In this document: positions 23,997-32,997 of the stretch, piece after piece | Layout of the letters: each line of letters opens with the position of its first letter | Numbering within the stretch: position 1 is the first letter of the stretch | Made by a program: the position numbers and the translations under genes | NCBI GenBank assembly: GCA_002316675.1 | Contig: DCDZ01000016.1 | Location: 20,080-55,848 of the forward strand | Direction of reading: 5' to 3' | DNA from: Tyzzerella sp. UBA1042 | GTDB lineage: Bacteria > Bacillota > Clostridia > Lachnospirales > Anaerotignaceae | DNA length: 35,769 nt | Notes under the pieces: model-generated | Seen by the model: only the letters and a program-made list of their open reading frames with translations | Databases searched by the model: none | Told to the model about the DNA's origin: nothing

Positions 23997-25469
23997 ATGA
24001 AAAAAATAAATGAAGTATTGACTCCCCAAGCTCCGGCTTTCAAGGAGAAGGTGTTGCAGTTCGGAGAGGGAAATTTTCTTCGTGCTTTTGCCGATTGGAT
24101 GATTAACAGAGCGAATGCGCAGGGGCACTTTGATGGCTCTATTGTGTTGTGCCAACCCATTGCTCAGGGCATGGGAAAAGTGATCAACGGGCAGGATGGT
24201 ATGTACACATTAGTTATGCGCGGCATTGAAAATGGGCAGGCTGTAGAAAAAATTGAACCCAATACATCTGTTTCTCGTTGCATCAATCCTTATGAGGACT
24301 ACGAAGCATTGCTTGCGATGGCCCGTTCCGAGGATTTGAAAGTGGTGGTTTCCAACACCACAGAGGCGGGAATTTCTTATAAAGCAGGGGACAAGCTGAC
24401 AGATCGACCGGCACAGTCTTTCCCTGCAAAGGTTTGTGCGTTTTTATATGAAAGATACAAGACATTCAATGGTGCCGCTGACAGAGGCCTTCTGTTTTTA
24501 CCCGTTGAGCTGATTGATAATAACGGGGCAAACCTCTTACGCATTGTTTTGCAGTATGCGGAAGAGTGGGGCTTGGAGGAACGCTTTCAAACATGGGTGA
24601 AGGAAAGCAACCATTTCTGTTCCACACTGGTTGACCGTATTGTTACAGGCTACCCTGGGGATGCGTTAGAATACTTTTATAATAAAATCGGCTATGAGGA
24701 CAAGTGCCTTGTAACCAGTGAAGTGTTTAACCTTTGGGTAATCGAGGGGAAAAAGGAATGGGCTGAAATTTTACCCATCCATAAAACTGATGCCAATGTC
24801 ATTTGGACAGAAGACGTAACACCTTACAAAAAGCGTAAGGTCAGAATTTTAAACGGCGGGCACACCTCCACAGTTTTGGCGGCTTATCTGTCGGGACATA
24901 ACATTGTTTTGGAAATGATGCAGGATCCGTTGTTTGAAAAGTTTTTAGATCAACTGCTTTACGAAGAAATTATTCCTACCTTGGATTTGCCCAAGGAAGA
25001 GCTGATGCAATTTGCTTCTGATGTAAAGGATCGTTTCCGCAATCCTTATATTAAGCATAAGCTGCTTGATATTTCCCTGAATTCCTGCTCAAAATGGTGC
25101 GCAAGATGTATGCCCAGCCTTCTTGGCTATGTAAAAGAGAAGGGCGAATTACCCAAGGCATTGGCATTCTCTTTGGCTGCATTTATCCGGTTCTATAAGG
25201 GCACAATGAAAGATGGCAGCTATCAAGGCATACGCAAGGACGGAACCGTTTATACCATTAAGGATGACGGAGAGGTTTTGGCATACTTTGCAAAGCTTTG
25301 GGCGGAAAAAGAGGAAGAGGATATTGCTGAGGCTGTTTTATGTCATAAGGAATTCTGGGACGGCACGGATTTAAATGCCGTTGCGGGGCTGACTTCTCTG
25401 GTTGCCTCCTACTTGAAGGCATTGAAAGAAAAAGATGTGAAGGAAGTTTTGGCTTCTCTTCTGGCGTAA
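23997..25469 (+). CDS. uxaB: Tagaturonate reductase (altronate oxidoreductase) UxaB
   Basis: NADH-dependent reduction of D-tagaturonate to D-altronate in galacturonate breakdown. The 490-residue protein is a polyol-type long-chain dehydrogenase with the N-terminal nucleotide motif QFGEGNFLRAF, VVSNTTEAGI at the end of the Rossmann part, and ILNGGHTSTV in the catalytic domain. UxaB rather than mannonate-type UxuB is chosen from these sequences and from the adjacent altronate dehydratase. The ATG at 23997 has GGAGG (23982-23986) ten bases upstream; a longer open frame from 23808 would cross the operators and is rejected. First gene of the catabolic operon. Confidence 0.93.
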   Translation: MKKINEVLTPQAPAFKEKVLQFGEGNFLRAFADWMINRANAQGHFDGSIVLCQPIAQGMGKVINGQDGMYTLVMRGIENGQAVEKIEPNTSVSRCINPYEDYEALLAMARSEDLKVVVSNTTEAGISYKAGDKLTDRPAQSFPAKVCAFLYERYKTFNGAADRGLLFLPVELIDNNGANLLRIVLQYAEEWGLEERFQTWVKESNHFCSTLVDRIVTGYPGDALEYFYNKIGYEDKCLVTSEVFNLWVIEGKKEWAEILPIHKTDANVIWTEDVTPYKKRKVRILNGGHTSTVLAAYLSGHNIVLEMMQDPLFEKFLDQLLYEEIIPTLDLPKEELMQFASDVKDRFRNPYIKHKLLDISLNSCSKWCARCMPSLLGYVKEKGELPKALAFSLAAFIRFYKGTMKDGSYQGIRKDGTVYTIKDDGEVLAYFAKLWAEKEEEDIAEAVLCHKEFWDGTDLNAVAGLTSLVASYLKALKEKDVKEVLASLLA

Positions 25470-25482
25470 GGAGTGTTACACC

Positions 25483-26955
25483 ATGGAAGACACGATGATA
25501 ATTGTAAATCCCGAGGATAACGTAGCCGTTGTCCTTCGTGATATAAAAAAAGGGGAGACTTGTCGTTCCGGCGAGATCACCCTGAAAGCGATGGATGATA
25601 TTCCTTTCGGACATAAAATTGCCCTTTTTGCAATTAAAGAAGGGCAGAATGTGATCAAATACGGAAGTCCCATTGGACATACCACAACAGCCGTTGAAAA
25701 AGGCCGGCACGTGCACGTGCATAATGTGAAGACCAATTTGGCTGAAAGCGGGGAATATGCATTCCGCAGCACAAAGGAATATGTTTGGAAGCAGCAAAAG
25801 GATATGTTTATGGGCTACCGCAGAAAAGACGGCCGTGTTGGCGTGAGGAATGATATTTGGATTGTGCCTACGGTGGGCTGTGTGAACAAAACTGCAGAAC
25901 GGTTGGCAAAGGAAGCTGAAAAAATGGGCATTCCTGTTTTACCCATTACCCATCCTTACGGATGTTCGCAGATGGGGGAAGACCAAACCATGACACAGAA
26001 ATCCTTGGCGGCTTTGATCAAGCATCCCAATGCCGGCGGTGTTCTGGTTTTATCCCTGGGATGTGAAAACAACAACTTAAATGTTTTTCAGCCCTTTTTA
26101 GAAGCGTACGACAGCGAGAGAATTCGCTTTATGATTACACAAGAGGAAACGGATGAGTTAGCGGCAGGTTTAGCCCTTTTAAAAGAACTTGCCCTGCTTA
26201 CCGAAAACGACAAAAGAGAAGAGATCCCGCTTAGGGAACTGATCATTGGGTTTAAGTGCGGTGGTTCCGATGCTTTTTCCGGTATCACCGCCAACCCCCT
26301 TTGCGGCCGCTTGACAGATTTGCACACAGCGGCAGGGGGAAGAGCGATTTTGACAGAAGTGCCGGAAATGTTTGGCGCGGAAGACAGCTTGTTTGCTCGT
26401 TGCGAAAGCAAAGAGGTATTTGAACAGGCAACCGCAATGATCAATGAATTTAAGAACTACTATGTGAGCCACAATCAAGTGGTATATGAAAACCCATCTC
26501 CTGGAAATAAGGCGGGGGGTATCACAACACTGGAAGAAAAATCTCTGGGGTGTATCCAAAAGGGCGGGCAGGCCGCTGTTACTGATATTTTAGGCTATGC
26601 AAAGCCCGCAAAAAAGGCGGGGCTTTCTCTATTAACAGGTCCCGGGAATGACATGGTTTCCTGCACCAACCTTGCGGCTTCCGGTGCCCATATTATACTG
26701 TTTACCACAGGGCGGGGCACGCCCTTTGGCACAGTGGTGCCTACGCTGAAAATTTCCTCCAATTCTGCCCTTGCCGGGCATAAGGCGAATTGGATCGATT
26801 TTAATGCGGGCATGATTTTAGAAGGTAGATCCTTTGACGAAGCGGCGAAAGCGCTGATGGATTTACTCAAAGAAACAGCAAGCGGTAAGCCTGCTAAAAA
26901 TGAAGAAAACGGTTACAGAGAAATTGCTATTTTTAAAGACGGGGTGACATTATAA
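25483..26955 (+). CDS. uxaA: Altronate dehydratase UxaA
   Basis: Dehydrates D-altronate to 2-keto-3-deoxy-D-gluconate; the family is iron-dependent. The 490-residue protein has an N-terminal SAF-type domain (residues about 5-95, with HTTTAVEKGRHVHVHN) joined to the catalytic domain that starts near GYRRKDGRVGVRND. Conserved cysteines appear in VPTVGCVN, HPYGCSQMG, LSLGCENNN and FKCGGSDAFSG. The gene begins 13 bases after uxaB with AAGGAG upstream and its stop overlaps the kdgK start by one base. Confidence 0.95.
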   Translation: MEDTMIIVNPEDNVAVVLRDIKKGETCRSGEITLKAMDDIPFGHKIALFAIKEGQNVIKYGSPIGHTTTAVEKGRHVHVHNVKTNLAESGEYAFRSTKEYVWKQQKDMFMGYRRKDGRVGVRNDIWIVPTVGCVNKTAERLAKEAEKMGIPVLPITHPYGCSQMGEDQTMTQKSLAALIKHPNAGGVLVLSLGCENNNLNVFQPFLEAYDSERIRFMITQEETDELAAGLALLKELALLTENDKREEIPLRELIIGFKCGGSDAFSGITANPLCGRLTDLHTAAGGRAILTEVPEMFGAEDSLFARCESKEVFEQATAMINEFKNYYVSHNQVVYENPSPGNKAGGITTLEEKSLGCIQKGGQAAVTDILGYAKPAKKAGLSLLTGPGNDMVSCTNLAASGAHIILFTTGRGTPFGTVVPTLKISSNSALAGHKANWIDFNAGMILEGRSFDEAAKALMDLLKETASGKPAKNEENGYREIAIFKDGVTL

Positions 26956-28049
26956 TGATTCAGTTAAGACCAAAAGAAAAATGTATGTTTGACCAGGTAT
27001 CCTTAGGAGAAGTAATGTTGAGATTGGATCCCGGTGAGGGCAGAATCAAAACAGCAAGACAGTTTCGTGCATGGGAGGGCGGCGGTGAATATAATGTTGC
27101 CCGTGGCCTTCGCCGTTGCTTTGGCTACAAAACAGCCATTGTAACAGCCTTTGCAGAGAACGAAATCGGCCGTCTGATTGAAGATTTTATTTTGCAGGGC
27201 GGTGTAGACACATCCCTCATCAAATGGCTTCCCTATGACGGCATTGGCAGAACTGTGCGTAACGGCATGAATTTTACAGAAAGAGGGCATGGTGTGCGTG
27301 GCGCCGTAGGCGTTTCCGACCGAGGAAATACGGCCATTTCCCAGATAAAGCCTGGTGAATTCGATTTTGAGTATCTCTTTGGCACATTGGGTGTGCGCTG
27401 GCTTCATACAGGCGGTATTTTTGCGGCTTTGTCTGAAAACAGTGCGGCAGTAACCATCGAAGCGGTGAAAACGGCAAAAAAATACGGTACCATTGTTTCT
27501 TATGATTTGAACTATCGTCCTTCCATGTGGAAATCCATCGGCGGGCAGAAAAAAGCCCAAGAAGTCAACAAGGAAATTGCAAAATATATTGATGTTATGA
27601 TTGGTAATGAGGAAGACTTCACAGCGTGCCTCGGCTTTGAAATTGAAGGCAATGATGAAAACTTGGTTTCCTTAAATCTGGATGGCTACAAGAAAATGAT
27701 GGCGAAGGCCGCAGAAGCATATCCAAACTTCAAGGTAATGGCAACTACATTGAGAAGCGTAAAAACGGCAACGGTAAATGACTGGGCCGCAATGTGCTGG
27801 GCAAACGGAGAAATTTATTTCTCTAAAAAATATGACGGCTTGGAAATTCTGGATCGTGTTGGCGGCGGCGACAGCTTTGCCTCCGGCTTGATTTTCGGCC
27901 TGATGGAAACAGGCGACCCTGCGGTAGCCGTAAACTATGGTGCGGCTCATGGTGCCTTGGCTATGACAACCCCCGGAGATACCAGTATGGCAAGCCGTAA
28001 GGAAGTAGAAGCATTGATGGGTGGCGCAGGCGCCAGAGTACAGCGCTAA
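26955..28049 (+). CDS. kdgK: 2-keto-3-deoxygluconate kinase (PfkB family)
   Basis: Phosphorylates 2-keto-3-deoxygluconate to KDPG with ATP. The 364-residue protein opens with the sugar-kinase signature SLGEVMLRLDPGEG, has EGGGEYNVARGL as substrate loop, and ends with the PfkB motif DRVGGGDSFASG in which Asp306 is the catalytic base. The usual GAGD reads GGGD, a known variation. The ATG at 26955 overlaps the uxaA stop (TAATG). An internal ATG at MFDQVSLGE, ten codons on, could be the true start since relatives often begin there. Assignment rests on fold plus its place between uxaA and eda. Confidence 0.92.
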   Translation: MIQLRPKEKCMFDQVSLGEVMLRLDPGEGRIKTARQFRAWEGGGEYNVARGLRRCFGYKTAIVTAFAENEIGRLIEDFILQGGVDTSLIKWLPYDGIGRTVRNGMNFTERGHGVRGAVGVSDRGNTAISQIKPGEFDFEYLFGTLGVRWLHTGGIFAALSENSAAVTIEAVKTAKKYGTIVSYDLNYRPSMWKSIGGQKKAQEVNKEIAKYIDVMIGNEEDFTACLGFEIEGNDENLVSLNLDGYKKMMAKAAEAYPNFKVMATTLRSVKTATVNDWAAMCWANGEIYFSKKYDGLEILDRVGGGDSFASGLIFGLMETGDPAVAVNYGAAHGALAMTTPGDTSMASRKEVEALMGGAGARVQR

Positions 28050-28063
28050 GGAGGAGAATAGAT

Positions 28064-28702
28064 ATGACAGTTGCAGATAGAATTTCTAAAATTGGTGTGG
28101 TACCGGTTATTAAGTTGGAACGTCCCGAAGAGGATGCTTTGCCTTTGGCAAAGGCCCTCATAGACGGCGGTCTCCCCGTGGCGGAGCTTACCTTCCGTGC
28201 GGAAGGTGCCGATAAGGCGATCAAGCTGATGCGTGAAAAGTATCCTGACATGATTGTCGGCGCAGGCACCGTGCTTTACGAAGAACAGGTTGATAAAGCT
28301 TTGGCGGCAGGTGCCCAGTTTATTGTGTCTCCTGGGTTTAATCCTGCCATTGTGGCTTATTGCAATGAGAAGAATGTGCCTATTTTCCCCGGCTGTGTTA
28401 CACCCACGGAAATTGAGGCTGCCCATGCTCTGGGCTTGACCACGTTTAAATTTTTCCCCGCACAGCAGTATGGCGGCTTGGCAACCATTAAGGCTTTGTC
28501 CGCACCGTATCATCAATTTCAGTTTATGCCTACAGGCGGCGTAAGCTTAGATAACTTAAAGGAATATCTCTCCCATAAAAGCGTTTGTGCCGTTGGCGGT
28601 TCCTTTATGGTAAAGGATACATTGATTAACGGTAAGAAATGGGAGGAAATTACTGCCATTAGCCGTAAGGCGGCGGATATTGTTGCCGAGGTTAGATGCT
28701 GA
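28064..28702 (+). CDS. eda: KDPG aldolase (2-keto-3-deoxy-6-phosphogluconate / 4-hydroxy-2-oxoglutarate aldolase)
   Basis: Cleaves KDPG into pyruvate and glyceraldehyde-3-phosphate, linking the sugar-acid pathway to glycolysis. The 212-residue class I aldolase has the catalytic Glu41 in AELTFR, GAGTVLYEEQV, and the Schiff-base Lys129 in TTFKFFPA, followed by the phosphate-binding MPTGGV. AAGGAGG precedes the ATG and only 14 bases separate it from kdgK. It is the last gene before a terminator. Confidence 0.97.
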   Translation: MTVADRISKIGVVPVIKLERPEEDALPLAKALIDGGLPVAELTFRAEGADKAIKLMREKYPDMIVGAGTVLYEEQVDKALAAGAQFIVSPGFNPAIVAYCNEKNVPIFPGCVTPTEIEAAHALGLTTFKFFPAQQYGGLATIKALSAPYHQFQFMPTGGVSLDNLKEYLSHKSVCAVGGSFMVKDTLINGKKWEEITAISRKAADIVAEVRC

Positions 28703-28875
28703 TTGATTTCTGTATGAGAAGGAAATATTTGGGATGACTTTCTATGCATTGTGAGAAATATTGAACGAAAGGGAGGAAACATCTTGGGGGTTTCCTTGCC
28801 GGGGAGTATTAAATTCAAGAATGTGTAATTTTTCTCTGCTTTTGCAAAACCGTTTTTTGCACAGAGGGTATCATG

Positions 28876-28917
28876 AAGAACTGATGTATCTATTTTAGGC
28901 GATGCATCAGTTCTTTT
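28876..28917 (+). terminator. Terminator of the uxaB-uxaA-kdgK-eda operon
   Basis: AAGAACTGATGTATC (28876-28890) pairs with GATGCATCAGTTCTT (28901-28915), 15 pairs with one G-T, ten-base loop, followed by TT. It stands 173 bases after eda; the stretch between holds only a spurious-looking 14-codon frame. Confidence 0.75.
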
Positions 28918-29064
28918 GATTGCATACAGGGTTTTAGGCTGCCATTTTTTACTTATGTATTATTTCCTATTATAATAGACGGCCAGTTTGTCATTTATGC
29001 TTGGGAAGGAAACAGCTTGAAAATCAACTTGGTATAAAAAATAAGTTTTTTTGTCAAAGAATAT

Positions 29065-29093
29065 TTGCATAGTAAATACGGTTGTGCTAAAAT
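29065..29093 (+). promoter_or_regulatory. Candidate promoter for bipA
   Basis: TTGCAT (29065-29070), 17-base spacer, TAAAAT (29088-29093), followed closely by a second AT-rich TATAAC. The -35 is weak. The stretch 28918-29064 shows nothing else I recognise. Confidence 0.4.
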
Positions 29094-29131
29094 ATAACGA
29101 TGTCTAAATTAAGAAACGATTGGAGCTATTT

Positions 29132-30961
29132 ATGGAACAAAAGATTGAAAATATTAGAAACGTGGCAATTATTGCTCATGTTGACCATGGCAAAACAACA
29201 CTGGTGGATCAGCTATTGCGCCAAAGCGGTATTTTCCGTTCTAATCAGGTGGTGCAGGAACGTGTAATGGACAGCGGTGATATTGAGCGTGAAAGAGGCA
29301 TTACCATTCTTTCCAAAAATACAGCGGTTAATTTTAAAGACAAAAAAATCAATATCATTGATACCCCCGGCCATGCGGATTTTGGCGGCGAGGTTGAGCG
29401 TGTTTTAAAAATGGTAGATGGCGTTGTTTTGGTTGTGGATGCTTTTGAGGGCCCTATGCCTCAGACAAAATTTGTTCTGCGTAAGGCGTTGGAGTTGGAT
29501 CATCCCGTGGTTGTGTGCGTGAATAAGGTGGATCGGCCGGAAGCACGCCCCAATGAGGTTGTGGATGAAGTGCTTGAGCTTTTTATGGAGTTGGATGCCA
29601 ATGACAAACAGCTGGATTCTCCTTTTATTTTTGCATCGGCCAGAGGAGGCTATGCCTCCACAGACCCTTCTGCAAGAGAAGGAGATATGATGCCTTTGTT
29701 TGATGCTATTTTAAACCATATTCCGCATCCTAAGGGAGAACTGAATGCACCTTTACAGGCATTGATTTCTACCATTGACTATAGCGAGTATGTAGGACGC
29801 ATTGGAATCGGGAAGATTGAAAATGGCACAATTCATGTGAATGATGAAGTTGTTGTTTTGAATATGCATGATGAAGACAGCTTGAAGAAGCTGCGCATCT
29901 CAAAGCTTTATCTTTTTGAAGGTTTGCAAAGAGTGGAAGTGAAAGAAGCCGGCGTGGGCAATATTGTTGCCATCAGCGGCATTGAAAATATTATGATTGG
30001 GGATACTATCTGTTCCCCCCAAAAACCGGAGGCTTTGCCCTTTGTCAAAATTTCCGAGCCTACATTGTCTATGAATTTCTCCGTCAATGACAGCCCCTTT
30101 GCCGGGCAGGAGGGGAAATTTGTCACTTCCCGTCAGGTCAGAGAGCGTTTGTATAAAGAGCTGAATACAGACGTAAGCCTTCGTGTGGAAGATACAGAGT
30201 CTATGGATTGTATGCGTGTTTCCGGCAGAGGCGAGCTGCATCTGTCTATATTGATTGAAACCCTGCGCCGGGAAGGGTTTGAATTTCAGGTTTCCAAGCC
30301 GGAGGTTTTATTGAAGGAAATCGACGGAAAGCAATGTGAGCCTATGGAGGCGGTAATCATTGATGTGCCCGAAGAGTTTGTGGGGAATGTCATTGAAAAG
30401 CTTGGCTCCAGAAAAGGCGAAATGACAAATATGTATCCCTCCAAGGGGGGATACACCCGGTTGGAATTCACCATTCCTGCCAGAGGGTTGATCGGCTACA
30501 GAAACGAATTTTTGACAGATACCAAAGGAAATGGCATTTTAAATTCAGTGTTTGACGGGTATGAGCCCTATAAGGGTGAAATCCCTGCTCGTGCCCAAGG
30601 CTCCTTGGTTGCCTTTGAAAGCGGAGAGGCCATTACCTATGGTCTGTACAATGCCCAAGAAAGAGGCAGCTTGTTCATCGGTGCTGGGGTAAAGGTATAC
30701 GAGGGTATGATTGTGGGCAGAAATGCTCGTGTGGATGATATGGATATTAACGTGTGCAAAAAGAAGCAGCTTACCAATACCCGTTCCTCCGGTTCTGATG
30801 ATTCCCTCCGTTTGACACCGCCTATCCAGATGTCTTTGGAGCAGTGCATGGAGTTTATCAGTGAGGATGAGCTGTTGGAGGTTACACCAATCAATCTGCG
30901 TATGCGTAAGAAGGTGTTGGATAACAACCTGCGCAGAAAGAACAAAGCGCGGGGTAATTAA
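29132..30961 (+). CDS. bipA: Translational GTPase BipA/TypA
   Basis: Ribosome-associated GTPase involved in assembly of the large subunit and stress or cold adaptation. The 609-residue protein has all GTPase motifs: AHVDHGKTT (G1), RGITI (G2), DTPGHADFGGEV (G3), NKVDRPEARP (G4) and SARGG (G5). EF-G-like domains III and V and the BipA-specific C-terminal domain follow, with SGRGELHLSILIETLRREG and PARGLIGYRNEFLT. The ATG at 29132 with TGGAG six bases upstream is preferred over the TTG at 29120. It is followed 30 bases on by the flippase gene. Confidence 0.97.
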   Translation: MEQKIENIRNVAIIAHVDHGKTTLVDQLLRQSGIFRSNQVVQERVMDSGDIERERGITILSKNTAVNFKDKKINIIDTPGHADFGGEVERVLKMVDGVVLVVDAFEGPMPQTKFVLRKALELDHPVVVCVNKVDRPEARPNEVVDEVLELFMELDANDKQLDSPFIFASARGGYASTDPSAREGDMMPLFDAILNHIPHPKGELNAPLQALISTIDYSEYVGRIGIGKIENGTIHVNDEVVVLNMHDEDSLKKLRISKLYLFEGLQRVEVKEAGVGNIVAISGIENIMIGDTICSPQKPEALPFVKISEPTLSMNFSVNDSPFAGQEGKFVTSRQVRERLYKELNTDVSLRVEDTESMDCMRVSGRGELHLSILIETLRREGFEFQVSKPEVLLKEIDGKQCEPMEAVIIDVPEEFVGNVIEKLGSRKGEMTNMYPSKGGYTRLEFTIPARGLIGYRNEFLTDTKGNGILNSVFDGYEPYKGEIPARAQGSLVAFESGEAITYGLYNAQERGSLFIGAGVKVYEGMIVGRNARVDDMDINVCKKKQLTNTRSSGSDDSLRLTPPIQMSLEQCMEFISEDELLEVTPINLRMRKKVLDNNLRRKNKARGN

Positions 30962-30991
30962 GTTAGAAAAACAAAAGGTATGAGGTGTGAT

Positions 30992-32620
30992 ATGGAAGAA
31001 AGAGTGAAAAGAAAGACTTCCTTTGTCAAGCAGGCCGCCATTTTAGCGACGGCCAGCATCCTTGTACGCTTTTTAGGTTTTATATACCGTGTTCCGTTGA
31101 CGAATATGATTGGGGATTCCGGCAATGGAATCTATAGTGCAGGGTATTATATCTATACTTTTTTGCTGATTCTTTCCTCGGCAGGCCTGCCTGCAGCCAT
31201 TTCAAAAATGGTTTCGGAAAGAATTGCCGTAAAAGAGTATCGCAATGCCCACAGGGTGTTTCAGAGCGCCCTCATTGTATCCGGAAGTCTCGGTTTGGTT
31301 TTTGCAATTCTACTTGGTGTTTTTGGCCAGCAAATTGCCAACCTTTCTAATACGCCCGAAAGCTATTACTGCATATTGACTCTTGCACCCACACTTTTTA
31401 TTGTGGCAGTTATGTCGGCGTTCAGAGGATATTTTCAAGGCATGAATACCATGGTGCCCACGGCGATTTCGCAAATTGTGGAGCAAGTTTTTAATGCTTT
31501 TTTCAGCGTATACCTTGCATATTTATTCTTAAGCTATGGCATGACCGGCGGAGAGAAAAATATTCCCATGGGGGCTGCCGGCGGAACCATGGGCACAGGC
31601 ATTGGTGCTTTGGCAGGATTGCTTGTTATTTTGTTCAGCTATTTGTTGATTCGTCCCACCATCAAAAAAAAGGTTGGCAAATGCCGTCAGGCTTATGAAG
31701 AAAGCCGTAGGGAGACAGGCTTGCAGCTGATTAAAACAGCCTGGCCCATTATTGCGGGAACAGCAGTTTTTAGCATTACAAACCTGATTGATATGAATAT
31801 GGTGATTCGTATCCTGGAAAACACAGGGTTTCCTCATGAGGAAGCCCTCCGGCTCTATGGTCAGCTTTCCGGGAAATATGTGACATTAACCACACTGCCT
31901 GTTTCTATTTCCACAGCCTTTGCCACAGCCGCTTTGCCAAGCATTGCAAAATCGGTGAAATTGAAGGACTTTAAGCAGGTTCGCAGAAAAATGAATCTAA
32001 CCTTCCGCCTCTCTATGATTGTCTCTGTTCCGGCAGCCGTGGGCATTGGTGTTTTGGGCGACCCCATTATACACCTTTTATTCCCCTTGGCTTCGGGGGG
32101 CGGGGCATTATTAACCATTGGTGCCGTTTCTATTTTATTTCTTGCCCTTTGTCAGACGGCTACGGGGATTTTACAGGGCATCGGCCACATTAAGGTGCCT
32201 GTTGTTGGTGCCATTTTGGGTGCCATTGTAAAAGTGATACTGAATTATGTGTTGATCGGTATTCCGTCGTTAAATGTCCTCGGCGCAGTTTTATCAACCA
32301 CCGGATGCTATTTGGTGGCAGGGGTTTTTGATGTGGTTATGCTTTCAAGAATCACGCGGGTGAAATTTGATTTTATGGGGACATTCTTCAAGCCCCTTGT
32401 GGGCGCCTCTGTTATGGGTGTGGCGGCTCTGGCGGTATACCATATCCTTTATATGCTACATCCAAGCAACGGAGTGGCAACCATTGGTTCCATTTTGTTC
32501 GCCATGGGGATTTATGGTATGGTAATGCTTTTTATTGGCGGTATTGCAGAGGAAGATTTAAAAAGTATGCCCATGGGCGCAAAAATTTTGCGGTTCTTAA
32601 AACGGTTTCGGTTGGTATAA
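30992..32620 (+). CDS. MurJ/SpoVB/YtgP-like polysaccharide flippase (MOP superfamily)
   Basis: Polytopic membrane protein of 542 residues with about fourteen hydrophobic segments. The N terminus (KQAAILATASILVRFLGFIYR, preceded by basic residues) and GLPAAISKMVSER are typical of the SpoVB/YtgP branch, whose members flip lipid II or related undecaprenyl-linked precursors; YtgP is of the same length. It could be the lipid II flippase for the wall genes at the start of the window, but a spore-specific SpoVB role is equally possible. The start at 30992 follows GAGGTG; an ATG at 30980 in the same frame is an alternative with a poorer site. Confidence 0.88.
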   Translation: MEERVKRKTSFVKQAAILATASILVRFLGFIYRVPLTNMIGDSGNGIYSAGYYIYTFLLILSSAGLPAAISKMVSERIAVKEYRNAHRVFQSALIVSGSLGLVFAILLGVFGQQIANLSNTPESYYCILTLAPTLFIVAVMSAFRGYFQGMNTMVPTAISQIVEQVFNAFFSVYLAYLFLSYGMTGGEKNIPMGAAGGTMGTGIGALAGLLVILFSYLLIRPTIKKKVGKCRQAYEESRRETGLQLIKTAWPIIAGTAVFSITNLIDMNMVIRILENTGFPHEEALRLYGQLSGKYVTLTTLPVSISTAFATAALPSIAKSVKLKDFKQVRRKMNLTFRLSMIVSVPAAVGIGVLGDPIIHLLFPLASGGGALLTIGAVSILFLALCQTATGILQGIGHIKVPVVGAILGAIVKVILNYVLIGIPSLNVLGAVLSTTGCYLVAGVFDVVMLSRITRVKFDFMGTFFKPLVGASVMGVAALAVYHILYMLHPSNGVATIGSILFAMGIYGMVMLFIGGIAEEDLKSMPMGAKILRFLKRFRLV

Positions 32621-32692
32621 AACCACAGAAATTGTTGCATTGCAGCTTCTTTGAGACTTTTAGGATTACTGATATGCGTATGTTTTTCAATG

Positions 32693-32730
32693 AGGGAGGG
32701 TTTAGCCGAAGGGCTTAGCTTCCCTTTTTT
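32693..32730 (+). terminator. Terminator of the bipA-flippase unit
   Basis: AGGGA (32693-32697) pairs with TCCCT (32721-32725) around an inner AGCC/GGCT stem (32704-32707 with 32712-32715), then a run of six T to 32730. Confidence 0.65.
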
Positions 32731-32849
32731 CGAGGCTCGCTGAGGGTATTCCCCCAATATTAGAATGCTTTGTAGTTTCATATATGGTGAAGCCTTTTCA
32801 CAGTAATAGAAAAAATCATAAATCACTTTCTATTTTTGCGAAAGTATTT

Positions 32850-32908
32850 TATAATATAAACAGGTAAGAGAAGAGGTCCGAATTCTCCAAAAGAGCCCCT
32901 TCTTTTTT
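32850..32908 (+). promoter_or_regulatory. uvrC leader: -10 element and immediate terminator-like hairpin
   Basis: TATAAT (32850-32855) is a good -10 with a weak -35 (TTTCTA 17 bases upstream). Only about seven bases past the predicted start is a stem, AGAAGAGG (32869-32876) with CCCCTTCT (32896-32903) and one mismatch, followed by six T. This may be an attenuator in the uvrC leader or a second terminator for the upstream unit. The remainder of the 32621-32997 gap shows nothing else recognised. Confidence 0.45.
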
Positions 32909-32997
32909 CATTTTTACAGTTTGGTTGGAAGTTTTGCCCGTTTCGAGGCGTGCTTTTCTTTCAAATCGGGGCATAGGCTTGTATAGAAGGTGATGAA

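Noticed and set aside
28784..28828. 14-codon TTG frame with a GGGAGG site after eda
   Set aside because: Too short, weak start codon, and overlapped by a small GGAAAC/GTTTCC inverted repeat that explains the sequence equally well.
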